The notes under the pieces were generated by a model that worked only from the letters and a program-made list of their open reading frames with translations, was not told where the DNA came from and ran no database searches. This document shows, piece by piece, positions 38,518 to 47,595 of a DNA stretch of 64,000 nucleotides. The position numbers were made by a program, and so were the translations under genes. Each line of letters begins with the position of its first letter. Positions within the stretch are counted from its first letter, which is position 1. Source of the stretch: an uncultured Caulobacteraceae bacterium (lineage in GTDB: Bacteria > Pseudomonadota > Alphaproteobacteria > Caulobacterales > Caulobacteraceae); assembly GCA_903872075.1 (NCBI GenBank), contig CAIQJF010000046.1, forward strand, positions 1 through 64,000, given 5' to 3'.

Positions 38518-41220
38518 CTATTTCTCGGTCAGGTTCCAGACTCCGTCCCAGTCCTCGGGTGGTGGGGCGCGGCCGAGCAGGGCGCAGCGTTTGCGATAGA
38601 CCGCCGCGGGCCCATCGTTCGGGAAGAGCTTCAGGGCGGCGTCGAACGACCGGCCGGCGGCCTTGAAATCCCGGGCGCGATAGGCCGAGAGGCCCGCGGC
38701 ATGGGCTTCCAGCAGGGCCGGCAGATCGGCCTCGCCGGACCGGTGACCCAGGGATTCGAACACGGCGACGGGGTGGTCCTTGCCCTTCACCCGGATCAGG
38801 TCGATTTCGCGCAATGTGGCCGGATGCCGAAGGTCGCGCACGGTCATCTCGGAAAGCATGATCTTGGCGCCATACTGTTTGGTGGCGCCCTCGAGCCGGG
38901 AGGCGAGGTTCACCGTGTCGCCGATGACGGTGTATTCCATCCGCCGCACCGAGCCGATATTGCCGATCACCGTCGCCCCGGTGCTGAAGCCGATGCCGAT
39001 ATCGAGGGGCGCGTCCCCGGCGGCGGTGCGACGGACATTCAGTTCAGCCAGGCGGCGCAGCATCTCGTCCGCGGCGGCCAGGGCGTTGTCGGCGTCCGTG
39101 GGACCCACGAACGGGGCCCCGAACAGGGCCATGATCCCGTCGCCCATATATTTGTCGAGGATGCCGCCGTTCTGGAAAATGGCGTCGACCATTTCAGTGA
39201 AATATGCGTTCAGCAGGGAGACGGTCTCCCGCGGGCCGAGGGCCTCGGCGATGGAGGTGAAGCCCCGCACGTCGGAGAACATCACCGTGACCTTCTGCTC
39301 CTTGCCGCCCAGCTCCAGTTCGCCGGCCGACAGCAACTGATCGGCCACCTCCTTGGACATGTAGCGGGACATGGTGGAGCGGACGCGCTTCTCCTCGGTG
39401 ATATCCTCCAGCACGAGCATGGAACCGATGCGCGCCTCGGTGGCGTCGATCAGGGGCATCGCCGTGAGGTTGACCGAGGCCTTGCCGCCGTCGCCGCGGG
39501 CGACCTCCACATCGATGGCCAGGGCGTTTTCGCCGGTCGCCTGGGTCTTGGCGAGGCTCTCGGCGATCCAGGCGTTGTCGCCGGAGAAGGCCTCGCCCGC
39601 CGCCTGGTCGATGAGACGGTCCGCGGTCAGGCCGAGCAACGCCTGGGCGGCCTCATTGGCGGTAACGATCCGCGCTGCGGAATCCAGGGTGACGATGCCA
39701 TTGGACGTGCTCTTCAGGATGCTCTCGTTGTAGCTCTTCATCGAGAGCACATCGTCGAACAGCTTGGCGTTCTCCAGGCTGACGGCGATCTGGGCGGCAA
39801 AGGCCTTCAGCCGCGCCTCGTCCTTGGCGGTGAACTGGCCGCCACGCTTGTTGAGCGCCTGCGCCGCGCCGATCCGCACGCCGGCCTTGTTGGTGATCGG
39901 CACGCACAGGATGGAGCGCGTGACGAAACCGGTGCTCTGGTCGACGTCGCGGTTGAAGCGCTCGTCGGAATAGGGATCGGCGATGTTGAGGGTGCGGCCG
40001 CTGGTGAACACCGCCCCGGCGATGCCGCTGGTGGTGGGCACCCGAATCTGACGGGTTTCCAGGCCGTCTGCGTAGAGTGTGAACAGCTCGTGCGCCTTGT
40101 CGTCATAGACGAACAGGGAGGCGCGCTCCGCGTTCAGCAACTGGGTGGTGGCGGCCATGATGCGGCCGATCAGCACCTCCAGCAGCAGTTCGCCCGCGAG
40201 ATCCTGGGTGACCTCGAGAATCTGTTGTTCCTCGCGCAGCGACGCAAGCATCAGGCCAAAACCGCGGTTGATGTCGGCGTATTCGTCGGTGGTGAGCACC
40301 TCGAGCTTGGCGTCGTCCAGATGGCCGCCCTCGACCCGCCGCATGGCCTCGATCAGGCGGGCAGCCGACCGGGACACGTCGCGGGAGGTCAAGACGGCCA
40401 TGGAGATGGCGCCCAGGACGCAGACCCCCACCACGCCCGCGCCCCAGACATAGAGCGCCATCATCTCGTTTTGGGGCACCACGAAGCCGTGGGCAGAGAT
40501 CATCCGGTCGAACTTGTAGAGAAACGACACCGCCGAGAACATCAGCGGCAGGGAGCTCACGAAGATTGCCAGGTAGAGCAACTTGTTACGCAGGGGGACC
40601 GCGATCAGCCCGGCCTGTTGGGCGGAGGGGATCGGCGCGTTGAGGGCGCGAGACAGCCGTTCGGCCACGGGCTCGATGGTCCGGCTCACGGCGAAATATT
40701 CGAAGATGGCGTGAGCTGGGGAGGCGAAGAGCAGGATCATCGCCGCCAGGGCCGCCACCTGCCAGATGGCGATGCCGGCCCCGAAGAAGGTGTTGACCGC
40801 GAGAATGGCGCCGCACAGCGAGGCGGTGGCCATGGGACCGTGCAGAACCGTGACGCGCACGGCGGAATACTGCGGCAGGTTCAGCGCGCGCACCAAGGCG
40901 GCGCCGAGCGCCGCGTCGTCCGGACGCTCCCCACGGTCCAGCGCCTGTAGCACCGGCGACAGCGGCGCGAGATGCAGGCGAATGACAAAGACATCGAGGG
41001 ACGCGAAGAACGCCACCCCGAACGGCACCGCCATCCAGAACCTGATCCACTGGCGGGCGGTGAACTCCAGACCCAGCATGCCCAGAAGCAGGGTGAGAGC
41101 CGTGGCGGCGAGGGTGGCGGCCAGATAGATGCCGGTGAGGCGGATGAACAGGTGGCGCGCGGAATCGCCGCTGGCCGGGCTGGTTGCTCCCGTTTCCACG
41201 TCTGACATCAGCGCGCTCAC
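38518..41220 (-). CDS. Membrane adenylate/guanylate cyclase with GAF and PAS domains
   Basis: A 900-residue signalling enzyme. The first 280 residues hold about five to six membrane helices, then a HAMP-like linker (to about 330), a GAF domain (about 345-490; TSGIAGAVFTSGRTLNIADPYSDERFN), a PAS domain (about 500-620) and a class III cyclase domain (about 640-820). Cyclase metal residues are in TVMFSDVRGFTS and YMGDGIMALFGAP; the GDTVNLASRLE segment is typical. The C-terminus has a TPR-like tail. It probably makes cAMP in response to small ligands, light or redox via GAF/PAS. The GTG at 41220 and an ATG at 41208 are both possible starts. Confidence 0.85.
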   Translation of the reverse strand: MSALMSDVETGATSPASGDSARHLFIRLTGIYLAATLAATALTLLLGMLGLEFTARQWIRFWMAVPFGVAFFASLDVFVIRLHLAPLSPVLQALDRGERPDDAALGAALVRALNLPQYSAVRVTVLHGPMATASLCGAILAVNTFFGAGIAIWQVAALAAMILLFASPAHAIFEYFAVSRTIEPVAERLSRALNAPIPSAQQAGLIAVPLRNKLLYLAIFVSSLPLMFSAVSFLYKFDRMISAHGFVVPQNEMMALYVWGAGVVGVCVLGAISMAVLTSRDVSRSAARLIEAMRRVEGGHLDDAKLEVLTTDEYADINRGFGLMLASLREEQQILEVTQDLAGELLLEVLIGRIMAATTQLLNAERASLFVYDDKAHELFTLYADGLETRQIRVPTTSGIAGAVFTSGRTLNIADPYSDERFNRDVDQSTGFVTRSILCVPITNKAGVRIGAAQALNKRGGQFTAKDEARLKAFAAQIAVSLENAKLFDDVLSMKSYNESILKSTSNGIVTLDSAARIVTANEAAQALLGLTADRLIDQAAGEAFSGDNAWIAESLAKTQATGENALAIDVEVARGDGGKASVNLTAMPLIDATEARIGSMLVLEDITEEKRVRSTMSRYMSKEVADQLLSAGELELGGKEQKVTVMFSDVRGFTSIAEALGPRETVSLLNAYFTEMVDAIFQNGGILDKYMGDGIMALFGAPFVGPTDADNALAAADEMLRRLAELNVRRTAAGDAPLDIGIGFSTGATVIGNIGSVRRMEYTVIGDTVNLASRLEGATKQYGAKIMLSEMTVRDLRHPATLREIDLIRVKGKDHPVAVFESLGHRSGEADLPALLEAHAAGLSAYRARDFKAAGRSFDAALKLFPNDGPAAVYRKRCALLGRAPPPEDWDGVWNLTEK

Positions 41221-41367
41221 CCGCGGACCGGGCGCGTTTCGGCAGTCGGTCGTCGCATCTCATCCCCGCCTCTCGCGGCGCTCAGTCTACAATGCGACTG
41301 GCGTGATGCCCAGGCGAGCCACAACTGGCCGGGCGCCGCGCCCGAAAGGTCATGCTAAGCTGGCGAA

Positions 41368-42990
41368 ATGTTGCGCCTGACCGAACTCAAATTGCCCCTC
41401 GATCATCCGCCAGACGCGCTGAGAGCGGCGGTGGTAGAACACCTCGGCGTGAGCGACGGCGATATCGTTCATCTGACGGTGGCGCGACGCGCCCATGACG
41501 CGCGCCGCAAGTCGGCGATCCTGATGGTCTATTCGGTGGACGTGACCGTCGCGGACGAGCCTGGGGTACTGGCCAGGCTGGCGGACGATCACCGAGTGCG
41601 GCCGACGCCGGACACGATCTATCGCTTCGTCGCTCAGGCCGATGGCGCGGAACGAACCCGCCCCCTCGTGATCGGCGCGGGGCCTTGCGGCCTCTTTGCC
41701 GGGCTGATCCTGGCGGAGATGGGCTTCCGGCCGATCATCCTCGATCGCGGCAAGGTCGTGCGCGAACGCACTAAGGACACGTGGGGCCTGTGGCGGCGCG
41801 GGGTGCTCAATCCCGAATCGAACGTGCAGTTCGGGGAAGGAGGCGCGGGGACCTTCTCGGACGGAAAGCTCTACAGCCAGATCAAGGATCCAAGGTTCCT
41901 GGGTCGCAAGGTGCTCACAGAATTCGTCGCCGCCGGAGCGCCGGCGGAGATCCTCACCGAGGCCCATCCGCATATCGGCACGTTTCGCCTGGTCACCATG
42001 GTCGAGAGCCTGAGGGCCAAGATCGAAGCGCTGGGCGGTGAGTACCGGTTTCAGAGCAAGGTGGTCGATCTCGATCTCGCGCCAGCGGCGGGCGGTGGTC
42101 AGCGCGTGCGGGGCGTTGTCCTGGAGAGCGGCGAGCGGCTCGCGGCCGATCAGGTGGTCCTGGCCCTCGGCCACAGCGCGCGCGACAGCTTCGCCATGCT
42201 GCACGACCGCGGCGTCCACGTGGAGGCCAAGCCGTTCTCGATCGGCGTTCGGATCGAACATCCGCAGTCGGTGATCGACCGGGCCCGCTTCGGGAGTCAC
42301 GCGGGACACAAGGACCTCGGCGCGGCGGACTACAAGCTCTCGCACGCCTGTTCCAACGGCCGGACGGTCTACAGCTTCTGTATGTGCCCTGGCGGGACAG
42401 TTGTGGCGGCGGCCTCCGAGCCGGGCCGGGTGGTGACCAACGGCATGAGTCAGTATTCGCGCAACGAGCGCAACGCCAACGCCGCCCTGGTGGTGGACAT
42501 CACCCCTGAGGTCGACTTTCCCGGAGGGGCGTTGGCGGGCGTGGCTCTGCAGCGCCACTGGGAGGAGCGGGCTTTCCGGGCCGGCGGCGAGACCTACGCC
42601 GCGCCGGGGCAGAAGCTCGGCGATTTCCTGGCCGGGCGGCCCTCCGACGAGCTGGGGCCGGTCATTCCGTCCTATCGCCCGGGCGTCCGGCCGACGGACC
42701 TCGCCGCCTGTCTACCCGACTTCGCCCTGCAGGCGATCCGTGAGGCCCTGCCGGTGTTCGGCCGGCAGATTCCCGGCTTCGATAGCCCCGATGCGGTGCT
42801 GACGGGCGTGGAGACCCGCACCTCTTCGCCGGTCCGGATCACACGTGGCGCGGATTTCCAGAGCCTGAACACCGCCGGCCTGTTTCCGGCCGGCGAAGGC
42901 GCAGGCTACGCAGGCGGCATTCTCTCGGCCGCCGTGGACGGCATCAAGGTCGCCGAGGCCGTAGCTAAGGCGATGCAGGCGGACCGCTGA
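41368..42990 (+). CDS. COG2509-type FAD-dependent dehydrogenase
   Basis: A 540-residue flavoprotein of the uncharacterised COG2509 group. An N-terminal domain of about 90 residues (MLRLTELKLPLDHPP) precedes the Rossmann FAD site VIGAGPCGLFAGLIL (about 100-114). Other conserved stretches: QFGEGGAGTFSDGKLYSQ, CSNGRTVYSFCMCPGG with a Cys-x-Cys, and the final FPAGEGAGYAGGILSAAVDG that closes the FAD domain. Members occur singly in most proteobacteria; substrate unknown. It is divergent from the cyclase gene (147-base gap). Confidence 0.8.
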   Translation: MLRLTELKLPLDHPPDALRAAVVEHLGVSDGDIVHLTVARRAHDARRKSAILMVYSVDVTVADEPGVLARLADDHRVRPTPDTIYRFVAQADGAERTRPLVIGAGPCGLFAGLILAEMGFRPIILDRGKVVRERTKDTWGLWRRGVLNPESNVQFGEGGAGTFSDGKLYSQIKDPRFLGRKVLTEFVAAGAPAEILTEAHPHIGTFRLVTMVESLRAKIEALGGEYRFQSKVVDLDLAPAAGGGQRVRGVVLESGERLAADQVVLALGHSARDSFAMLHDRGVHVEAKPFSIGVRIEHPQSVIDRARFGSHAGHKDLGAADYKLSHACSNGRTVYSFCMCPGGTVVAAASEPGRVVTNGMSQYSRNERNANAALVVDITPEVDFPGGALAGVALQRHWEERAFRAGGETYAAPGQKLGDFLAGRPSDELGPVIPSYRPGVRPTDLAACLPDFALQAIREALPVFGRQIPGFDSPDAVLTGVETRTSSPVRITRGADFQSLNTAGLFPAGEGAGYAGGILSAAVDGIKVAEAVAKAMQADR

Positions 42991-43018
42991 CGCGACCCTG
43001 CCGATGAGGCGGGTGGCT

Positions 43019-43129
43019 TCAGCCGCTCACCAGACGGCGCGTCAGGGTGCTCAGGCCGTAGGCCGACGCTATGGCGAGAACCCACAGCAGCAGATCGAGG
43101 GCGACAATCAGCAGGTTGAGATACTTCAC
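43019..43129 (-). CDS. Tiny membrane peptide (36 residues)
   Basis: From a GTG at 43129, the minus strand reads VKYLNLLIVALDLLLWVLAI, then a polar tail ending RRLVSG. One hydrophobic helix of about 20 residues with a Lys start and basic end is characteristic of a small inner-membrane protein. No strong ribosome site was found and it is too short for a family call. It lies convergent to the end of the flavoprotein gene. Confidence 0.35.
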   Translation of the reverse strand: MKYLNLLIVALDLLLWVLAIASAYGLSTLTRRLVSG

Positions 43130-43886
43130 GCGCCCGAGGCTCGACCGAGGCCCGCGACGGAGTGGTTGTCGCGGGAATATCGCGCCCTTCACCGGCGTGT
43201 ACCAGGGGCTGCTCGGCGGCGTTCGTCGGCTGGCGTGCTGCGAATCTCGTCGACGGAGGCTTCGATCAGGTCGAGCAGACCCACGGGCAGTGCGTCAGGG
43301 TCAAGCGCTCCTTGGACGCCGGACGTCACCGTCGACTCGACGGGCGGGGGCGCCGTTCTGAGATGGAGCCTCTCTGCCGCGTCGGTCATCTCCATGCGGG
43401 CGAGGGCGTGATATATGCGCCGCCAGATCGGCTGCGGCGTCGGCCTGGGGCTGGCATGGAACATGGCGAACCGCGCCGGCTGCGGCGACGTCTCAGCCCG
43501 CGCGCGAAAGACAAGCTTCCAAACGCTCAAAATCCGGACCGCCCAAACAGGGCGGCCGCTGCCGCCGCCGCCGTTCACAGCGTCAATTCCGTTCCAGGTC
43601 GTCGCCATATATCGATGATCCCGATATATTTAGCTAAACAAATCTTGCGATCGGTCAGCAAAAAGGGCGTGGTCCACGTGATGAGCAATAGGGGGGCTGC
43701 CTAAATTCACGCGCGAGGGGCTTTCGCGCTTGAACACCACGTGGCCAACTAAATGCGGACATAATGCATTCGCACGGTTTCAGTAACCGACGGGTAGCGA
43801 CAAGGTTGCGGGCATCAGTATGGCCTGCCTATCCGGATGTATATCGTTTCGCCCACTTGGCGCGAAAATCGACATCGCGTGGCGTA
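43130..43886. other. Stretch without a confident gene, partly A+T-rich
   Basis: About 757 bases with no gene that I can support. From about 43600 to 43770 the base composition becomes clearly richer in A+T than the rest of the window. It holds an ATATATCG/CGATATAT inverted repeat (43607-43614 and 43622-43629), a GCGCGA-GGGGCT-TCGCGC-type hairpin near 43710-43728, and CCACGTGG near 43738. A minus-strand frame at 43189-43608 is discussed as rejected. Confidence 0.5.
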
Positions 43887-45026
43887 TCAGCCGTAAACCG
43901 CGTCGCGCACGGCGACGGTGAACAGGCCGGCCATGCCCTCGATGGCCGTGTTCGAGACGATGACCACGGTCGTGCGATTGGCCACGTCGACAAACCAGCT
44001 GGCCCCGTAGACCCCGCCCCAGGACAGGGTTCCGGGCCCCTGGGGCGACCCGGCCGCGGCCGGGTCGAGCAGAATGCCCGCGCCGAGACTGAAGCCGTAG
44101 CCGGGGCCCATGAGGACAACGGGAAGGTCGCCGATGGCGTTGGTCGCCATGAGCGCGGCGCTCTCCGGTTTGAGGACCTTGCCGCCGCCGGTGCGGATCG
44201 TCTCCAGAAAGGTCAGGTAGTTGTCGGCGGTCCCGGCCATGCCGGCGCCGGCGGAGGGGAAGGAGGCCGGATCGAGCAGCCGGGCGGGCGCATAGCGCAA
44301 CGCGCTGAAGGCGAAGGGCAGGGTGTGACGCTCGCCCATGCGCGCGGGGCCGTCCGGGCCGTCGGCGTAGGCCACGGTGAGCCGGGCCGGATCGACGATG
44401 CCGAACTCGGTGTCGGTCATGCCCAGGGGACCGGTCACCAGGCGGCGGACCAGGGTCTGAAGGCTTTCGCCGGCGGCGGCGGCCAGGGCGGCGCCCAGTA
44501 CGTCGGTGGAGACCGAATAGTTCCAGGCGTCGCCGGGTGCGAAGTTCAGCGGCCAGGCGGCGATTCGAGCCAGGTTGTCATCCATGGCGACGCCTGGGAC
44601 GTCGAAGCCGTTGGAGATTCCTGTGGCGTGGTAGGCGCTCTCAGGCGGCTCCATGAAGTCGTAGGTAAGACCCGAGGTATGGGTCAGCAGCTGGCGCAGG
44701 GTGATGACGGGCTCGCTGCCGTCGGCCAGGCGCGGCCGGAAGGCCGGCAGGTGGTTCGTCACCGGGTCGTCCAGTCCGATGACGCCGGTCTCGGCCAGGG
44801 CCAGAGCGGCGGCGGAAACGATGGGTTTCGTCAGGGAGGCGAAGCGAACGATGGAATTGCGCGCCATGGGCGTGCCTTCCTCGCGGTCGGCCAGGCCGGC
44901 GGCGCGGCCATAGGCGAGTTCTCCGTCGCGGGCGACCAGAAGCTGGACCCCAACCAGCTTGTTGTCGGCGAGGGCGGTGTCGACCACGGCGTCGAGACGC
45001 TTGGCGAGGGATGAATCGAGAGCCAT
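43887..45026 (-). CDS. Serine hydrolase, class C beta-lactamase/esterase fold
   Basis: A 379-residue penicillin-binding-protein-like hydrolase. The nucleophile motif SLTK is at residues 64-67 (SxxK), and the Tyr motif is NYSVS (Y-S-V where class C enzymes have Y-x-N). It has no signal peptide, so it is probably a cytoplasmic esterase of the EstB type and not a lactamase. The final motif analogous to KTG is in LSWGGVYGASW (WGG), also esterase-like. It lies upstream of nothing on its strand but shares the area with a VOC gene that ends 127 bases away. Confidence 0.85.
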   Translation of the reverse strand: MALDSSLAKRLDAVVDTALADNKLVGVQLLVARDGELAYGRAAGLADREEGTPMARNSIVRFASLTKPIVSAAALALAETGVIGLDDPVTNHLPAFRPRLADGSEPVITLRQLLTHTSGLTYDFMEPPESAYHATGISNGFDVPGVAMDDNLARIAAWPLNFAPGDAWNYSVSTDVLGAALAAAAGESLQTLVRRLVTGPLGMTDTEFGIVDPARLTVAYADGPDGPARMGERHTLPFAFSALRYAPARLLDPASFPSAGAGMAGTADNYLTFLETIRTGGGKVLKPESAALMATNAIGDLPVVLMGPGYGFSLGAGILLDPAAAGSPQGPGTLSWGGVYGASWFVDVANRTTVVIVSNTAIEGMAGLFTVAVRDAVYG

Positions 45027-45094
45027 GGCGGTTTCCTTAACCCAGCGCCTTCAAGGTCGCGTTGTCGTGTTGGCGCCAGTCGCACAGCCTTGAG

Positions 45095-45115
45095 CGGGCG
45101 GCAAGTCGCCGCCCG
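45095..45115 (-). terminator. Hairpin after the VOC gene
   Basis: A CGGGCGGC stem (45095-45102) pairs with GCCGCCCG (45108-45115) across a five-base loop. It lies 38 bases beyond the VOC stop on the minus strand. There is no T-run after it, so it is only a candidate. Confidence 0.35.
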
Positions 45116-45152
45116 TCTCCAACCCCGGAACCGGGACGTCAGCCCGAAGGTG

Positions 45153-45680
45153 TCAGCGGGTCATGAACGGGCTGTCGCCCGGCTTGAACAGCTCGTGGGC
45201 CCGCTTCCATTGGGCAAAGCTGGCCAGGATGTGGCTGGGATCGCCGTGCAGTTCGGTGAAGCCGCCGCTGACCGAACGTGTGTCGAAATAGCAGGCGTCG
45301 ACCTGGTCGGCGTAGAGGCGGCAGGCGTCGACGAAACCGGCTTCCTGCATGCGGGCGTATTCGGCCTCGAAGTCGTGAACCAGCAGGCCCAGGTGGTGGT
45401 AGCCCTCTTCACCGGCCTTATACATGTCGCGGTAGATCGACGGCTTGTCGTCATGCTGCTGGATGAACTGGATCATCATGTCGCCGAGATAGCCGAAGGC
45501 GTAGGAGACGTCCGCCTCGATGTTCTGGCCGCGGTAGTGGAACTTGTCGGTCTTGTGGTGGGGCACCATCAGGAACGGACCGGCGTAGTAGAGCTTGGCC
45601 CACTTCTCGATCGAGGCCTCCAGATCGTTCACATAGTAGGCGTATTGAAAGATCGGGTACCGCGACATGAGGTGCGCCAT
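45153..45680 (-). CDS. VOC-superfamily (glyoxalase-like) enzyme
   Basis: A 175-residue vicinal-oxygen-chelate protein. Metal-binding residues are probable in FQYAYYVNDL, in EEGYHHLGLLVHDF (His) and in SGGFTELHGDP (Glu). The start at 45680 has AGGGAGAG six bases upstream; an in-frame codon at 45701 does not. Members include glyoxalases, methylmalonyl-CoA epimerases and ring-cleaving dioxygenases; the HHLG and TELHG segments resemble epimerase-like or 4-hydroxyphenylpyruvate-like groups only loosely. Substrate unknown; possibly part of the catabolic cluster that follows on the same strand. Confidence 0.8.
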   Translation of the reverse strand: MAHLMSRYPIFQYAYYVNDLEASIEKWAKLYYAGPFLMVPHHKTDKFHYRGQNIEADVSYAFGYLGDMMIQFIQQHDDKPSIYRDMYKAGEEGYHHLGLLVHDFEAEYARMQEAGFVDACRLYADQVDACYFDTRSVSGGFTELHGDPSHILASFAQWKRAHELFKPGDSPFMTR

Positions 45681-45852
45681 CTGGTTCTCTCCCTGAGACA
45701 TTGCGATCCAGGCGAAACCGCCGGGTCGTGTTCTTGTTTTAGGTGCCGGTTTTCACGAGAGATCGCGCACACGCAGCCCCCCACCGACGCGACCAGTCTG
45801 CGTCGCCGCCGCGCGGACTGTCAATCCAATAACGCGATAGCGTTTTTAGAGT

Positions 45853-46332
45853 CTACCTGGCCTCGGCGGCGCCTTTCATGATCGCGAGCATGGCCGTGAA
45901 TTGCGCCGTCCGCCGGGCGCGATCGGCCGCCTTGGCCTCGGCTGTCGCCAGGGGTTCAGCGTCATAGATCAGGGTGTAGAGCAGTTCGGAGCGGCCTTCG
46001 CCCGCCGGGCGCATCTCCACCGTGCCGTGGTAGTCGATCGGGGATTTCGGTTGGGCGTAGGTGTAGGAAAGCGGCGTGCGGGCCACCAGAACCTCGTCCA
46101 CGCGGTCGGCGATGCGCCGCATGGCCCCGACCTCACCGTCCTTGCCCGAGGTGATCACGCAGCCGACCTTCAGCCAGGCGCCGATATCGCAATAGCCGGA
46201 GATCCTGGCCCAGGCCGCCGCGGCCGGGCGGTCGATGGCGATCTTGAGCGGGATGACCGCATAGTCAGCGGCCAGGGCCGGACCGGCGACAAGGGCGGCG
46301 GCGAGTGAGGCGGCGGCGAAGGTCGGGGTCAT
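45853..46332 (-). CDS. Exported SRPBCC (START-like) domain protein
   Basis: A 159-residue protein with a clear signal peptide (hydrophobic core ASLAAALVAGPALAA) and a START/polyketide-cyclase-like fold: IPLKIAIDRPAAAAWARI, GAMRRIADRVDEVLVARTPLSYTY, HGTVEMRPAG. The fold has a hydrophobic pocket for lipids or aromatics. It is the last gene of a probable unit with the MFS gene upstream, 34 bases away on the same strand. Confidence 0.75.
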   Translation of the reverse strand: MTPTFAAASLAAALVAGPALAADYAVIPLKIAIDRPAAAAWARISGYCDIGAWLKVGCVITSGKDGEVGAMRRIADRVDEVLVARTPLSYTYAQPKSPIDYHGTVEMRPAGEGRSELLYTLIYDAEPLATAEAKAADRARRTAQFTAMLAIMKGAAEAR

Positions 46333-46366
46333 ACTTTGTCCTCTGACGTTAGACGGCGAAGGGCGA

Positions 46367-47581
46367 TCAGGCGGCCAGGCGCGGCCGGCCGATGAGGCCG
46401 AGGGTGGAGCCTCCAGCGATGGCGGCGATGGGGAGCAGGCCGAGGAGGACGCCGGTGGCGCCCGATCCGGCGGCCAGCAGTGAGGCGGCGATCAGGGGCC
46501 CGACGATGGCGCCCAGGCGTCCCACCGCCACGGAGGCGCCGACGCCCGCGCCCCGAATGGCCACGCGGTAGTAGCCGGGGGCCAGGCCGTACAGGGGCAG
46601 GGGCGCGCTGCTGATGAAGAATCCGGCGGCGCAACCGGCCGCGGCCGTGCCGGCGAAATTGGGGCCGACGCCCGCCAGCACCAGCAGCGAGCCCGCCAGG
46701 CCGGCGTACCAGGCGGCGATGGTCAGGCGCGGCCGGAGCCCCTCGAGCAGACGGGCGAGAATCGTCACGCCGACCACGGCCCCGAGATTGAAGGCCACCG
46801 CCACCTGGCTGGCCTGCGGCTTCGGCATGCCCTTGTCACCGAGCAGGGTCGGCAGCCAGTTCAGCATCACATAGAGGCAGAGCAGGGAGCCGAACGAGGC
46901 GGCCCAGAGCAGGAGCGTGGAGACCGCGCGGCCCTCGCCGAAGAGGATCTTCAGGAACGGCTCGGCGGGCGCCGCCGGACCGGCCGCGTCCCGCCGCGCC
47001 GCGACGAAGGCTCGCGATTCAGGCAGCGCGACGGCGGTCACCGCGGCAAGAGCCAGGGGCGCGAGTCCGCCCAGATGGAAGATGTCGCGCCAGGGCAGGA
47101 CGGCCGCCACCATGCCGGCGATGGCGCCGCCCAGCGGCATGCCGCAGGTGATCTGGGTGACGAGGCGGGTGCGCTGCTCGGGCGCGACCGCCTCGGCGGC
47201 CAGGGCGAGGAGATTGGGCAGGGCGCCGCCCAGGCCGAGTCCCGCCGCGAGCCGGACGGCCAGCAGTCCGCCGAAAGACGGGACGTAGGCCGTGATCAGC
47301 GAAAAGGCGCCGAATATCCCGAGGGACAGCACCAGGGTCGGTTTGCGCCCGACCCTGTCGGCGAGGCGTCCAAGGACCACGGCGCCGATCAGCAGGCCGA
47401 CGATACTGGCGCTGAACAGGGGGCCGAGCTGATCGCGACTGAGGCGCAGGGCTGGGGCCATGCGCGGCGCCGCCAGGCCCATGGACTGGATGTCGATCCC
47501 CTCGCACACCACCGCCAGGAAGCAGAGGATGAGGGTCAGGGTCGGACGCGGCGCGCCGGCGGGGCTTGCAGTGACGGTCAT
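46367..47581 (-). CDS. MFS transporter, aromatic-acid:H+ symporter (AAHS) type
   Basis: A 404-residue twelve-helix transporter. The cytoplasmic loop between helices 2 and 3 carries GRLADRVGRKP, the MFS signature; the start (LTLILCFLAVVCEGIDIQSMG) has the acidic D/E pair typical of AAHS carriers for benzoate, protocatechuate or related acids. It probably imports an aromatic acid. It shares a strand with the GPH transporter gene, with only 14 bases between them, so they are likely co-transcribed. Confidence 0.8.
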   Translation of the reverse strand: MTVTASPAGAPRPTLTLILCFLAVVCEGIDIQSMGLAAPRMAPALRLSRDQLGPLFSASIVGLLIGAVVLGRLADRVGRKPTLVLSLGIFGAFSLITAYVPSFGGLLAVRLAAGLGLGGALPNLLALAAEAVAPEQRTRLVTQITCGMPLGGAIAGMVAAVLPWRDIFHLGGLAPLALAAVTAVALPESRAFVAARRDAAGPAAPAEPFLKILFGEGRAVSTLLLWAASFGSLLCLYVMLNWLPTLLGDKGMPKPQASQVAVAFNLGAVVGVTILARLLEGLRPRLTIAAWYAGLAGSLLVLAGVGPNFAGTAAAGCAAGFFISSAPLPLYGLAPGYYRVAIRGAGVGASVAVGRLGAIVGPLIAASLLAAGSGATGVLLGLLPIAAIAGGSTLGLIGRPRLAA

Positions 47582-47595
47582 ACCGGGCGGCCGAG

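Noticed and set aside
38701..40950. A 749-codon plus-strand frame opposite the cyclase gene
   Set aside because: Long antisense frames arise easily in high-GC genes; the minus strand holds clear GAF, PAS and cyclase motifs, and this frame shows only Gly/His/Gln-rich sequence.
43189..43608. A 139-codon minus-strand frame in the gene-poor stretch
   Set aside because: Part of it (GALDPDALPVGLLDLIEASVDEI) looks protein-like, but it has no ribosome site, its start overlaps an inverted repeat, and the first half is Arg/Pro-rich like a chance frame in GC-rich DNA.
43887..45026. Beta-lactamase resistance gene
   Set aside because: No signal peptide is present, the Tyr motif is YSV in place of YxN and the third motif is WGG, all typical of cytoplasmic EstB-like esterases, so antibiotic resistance is not supported.
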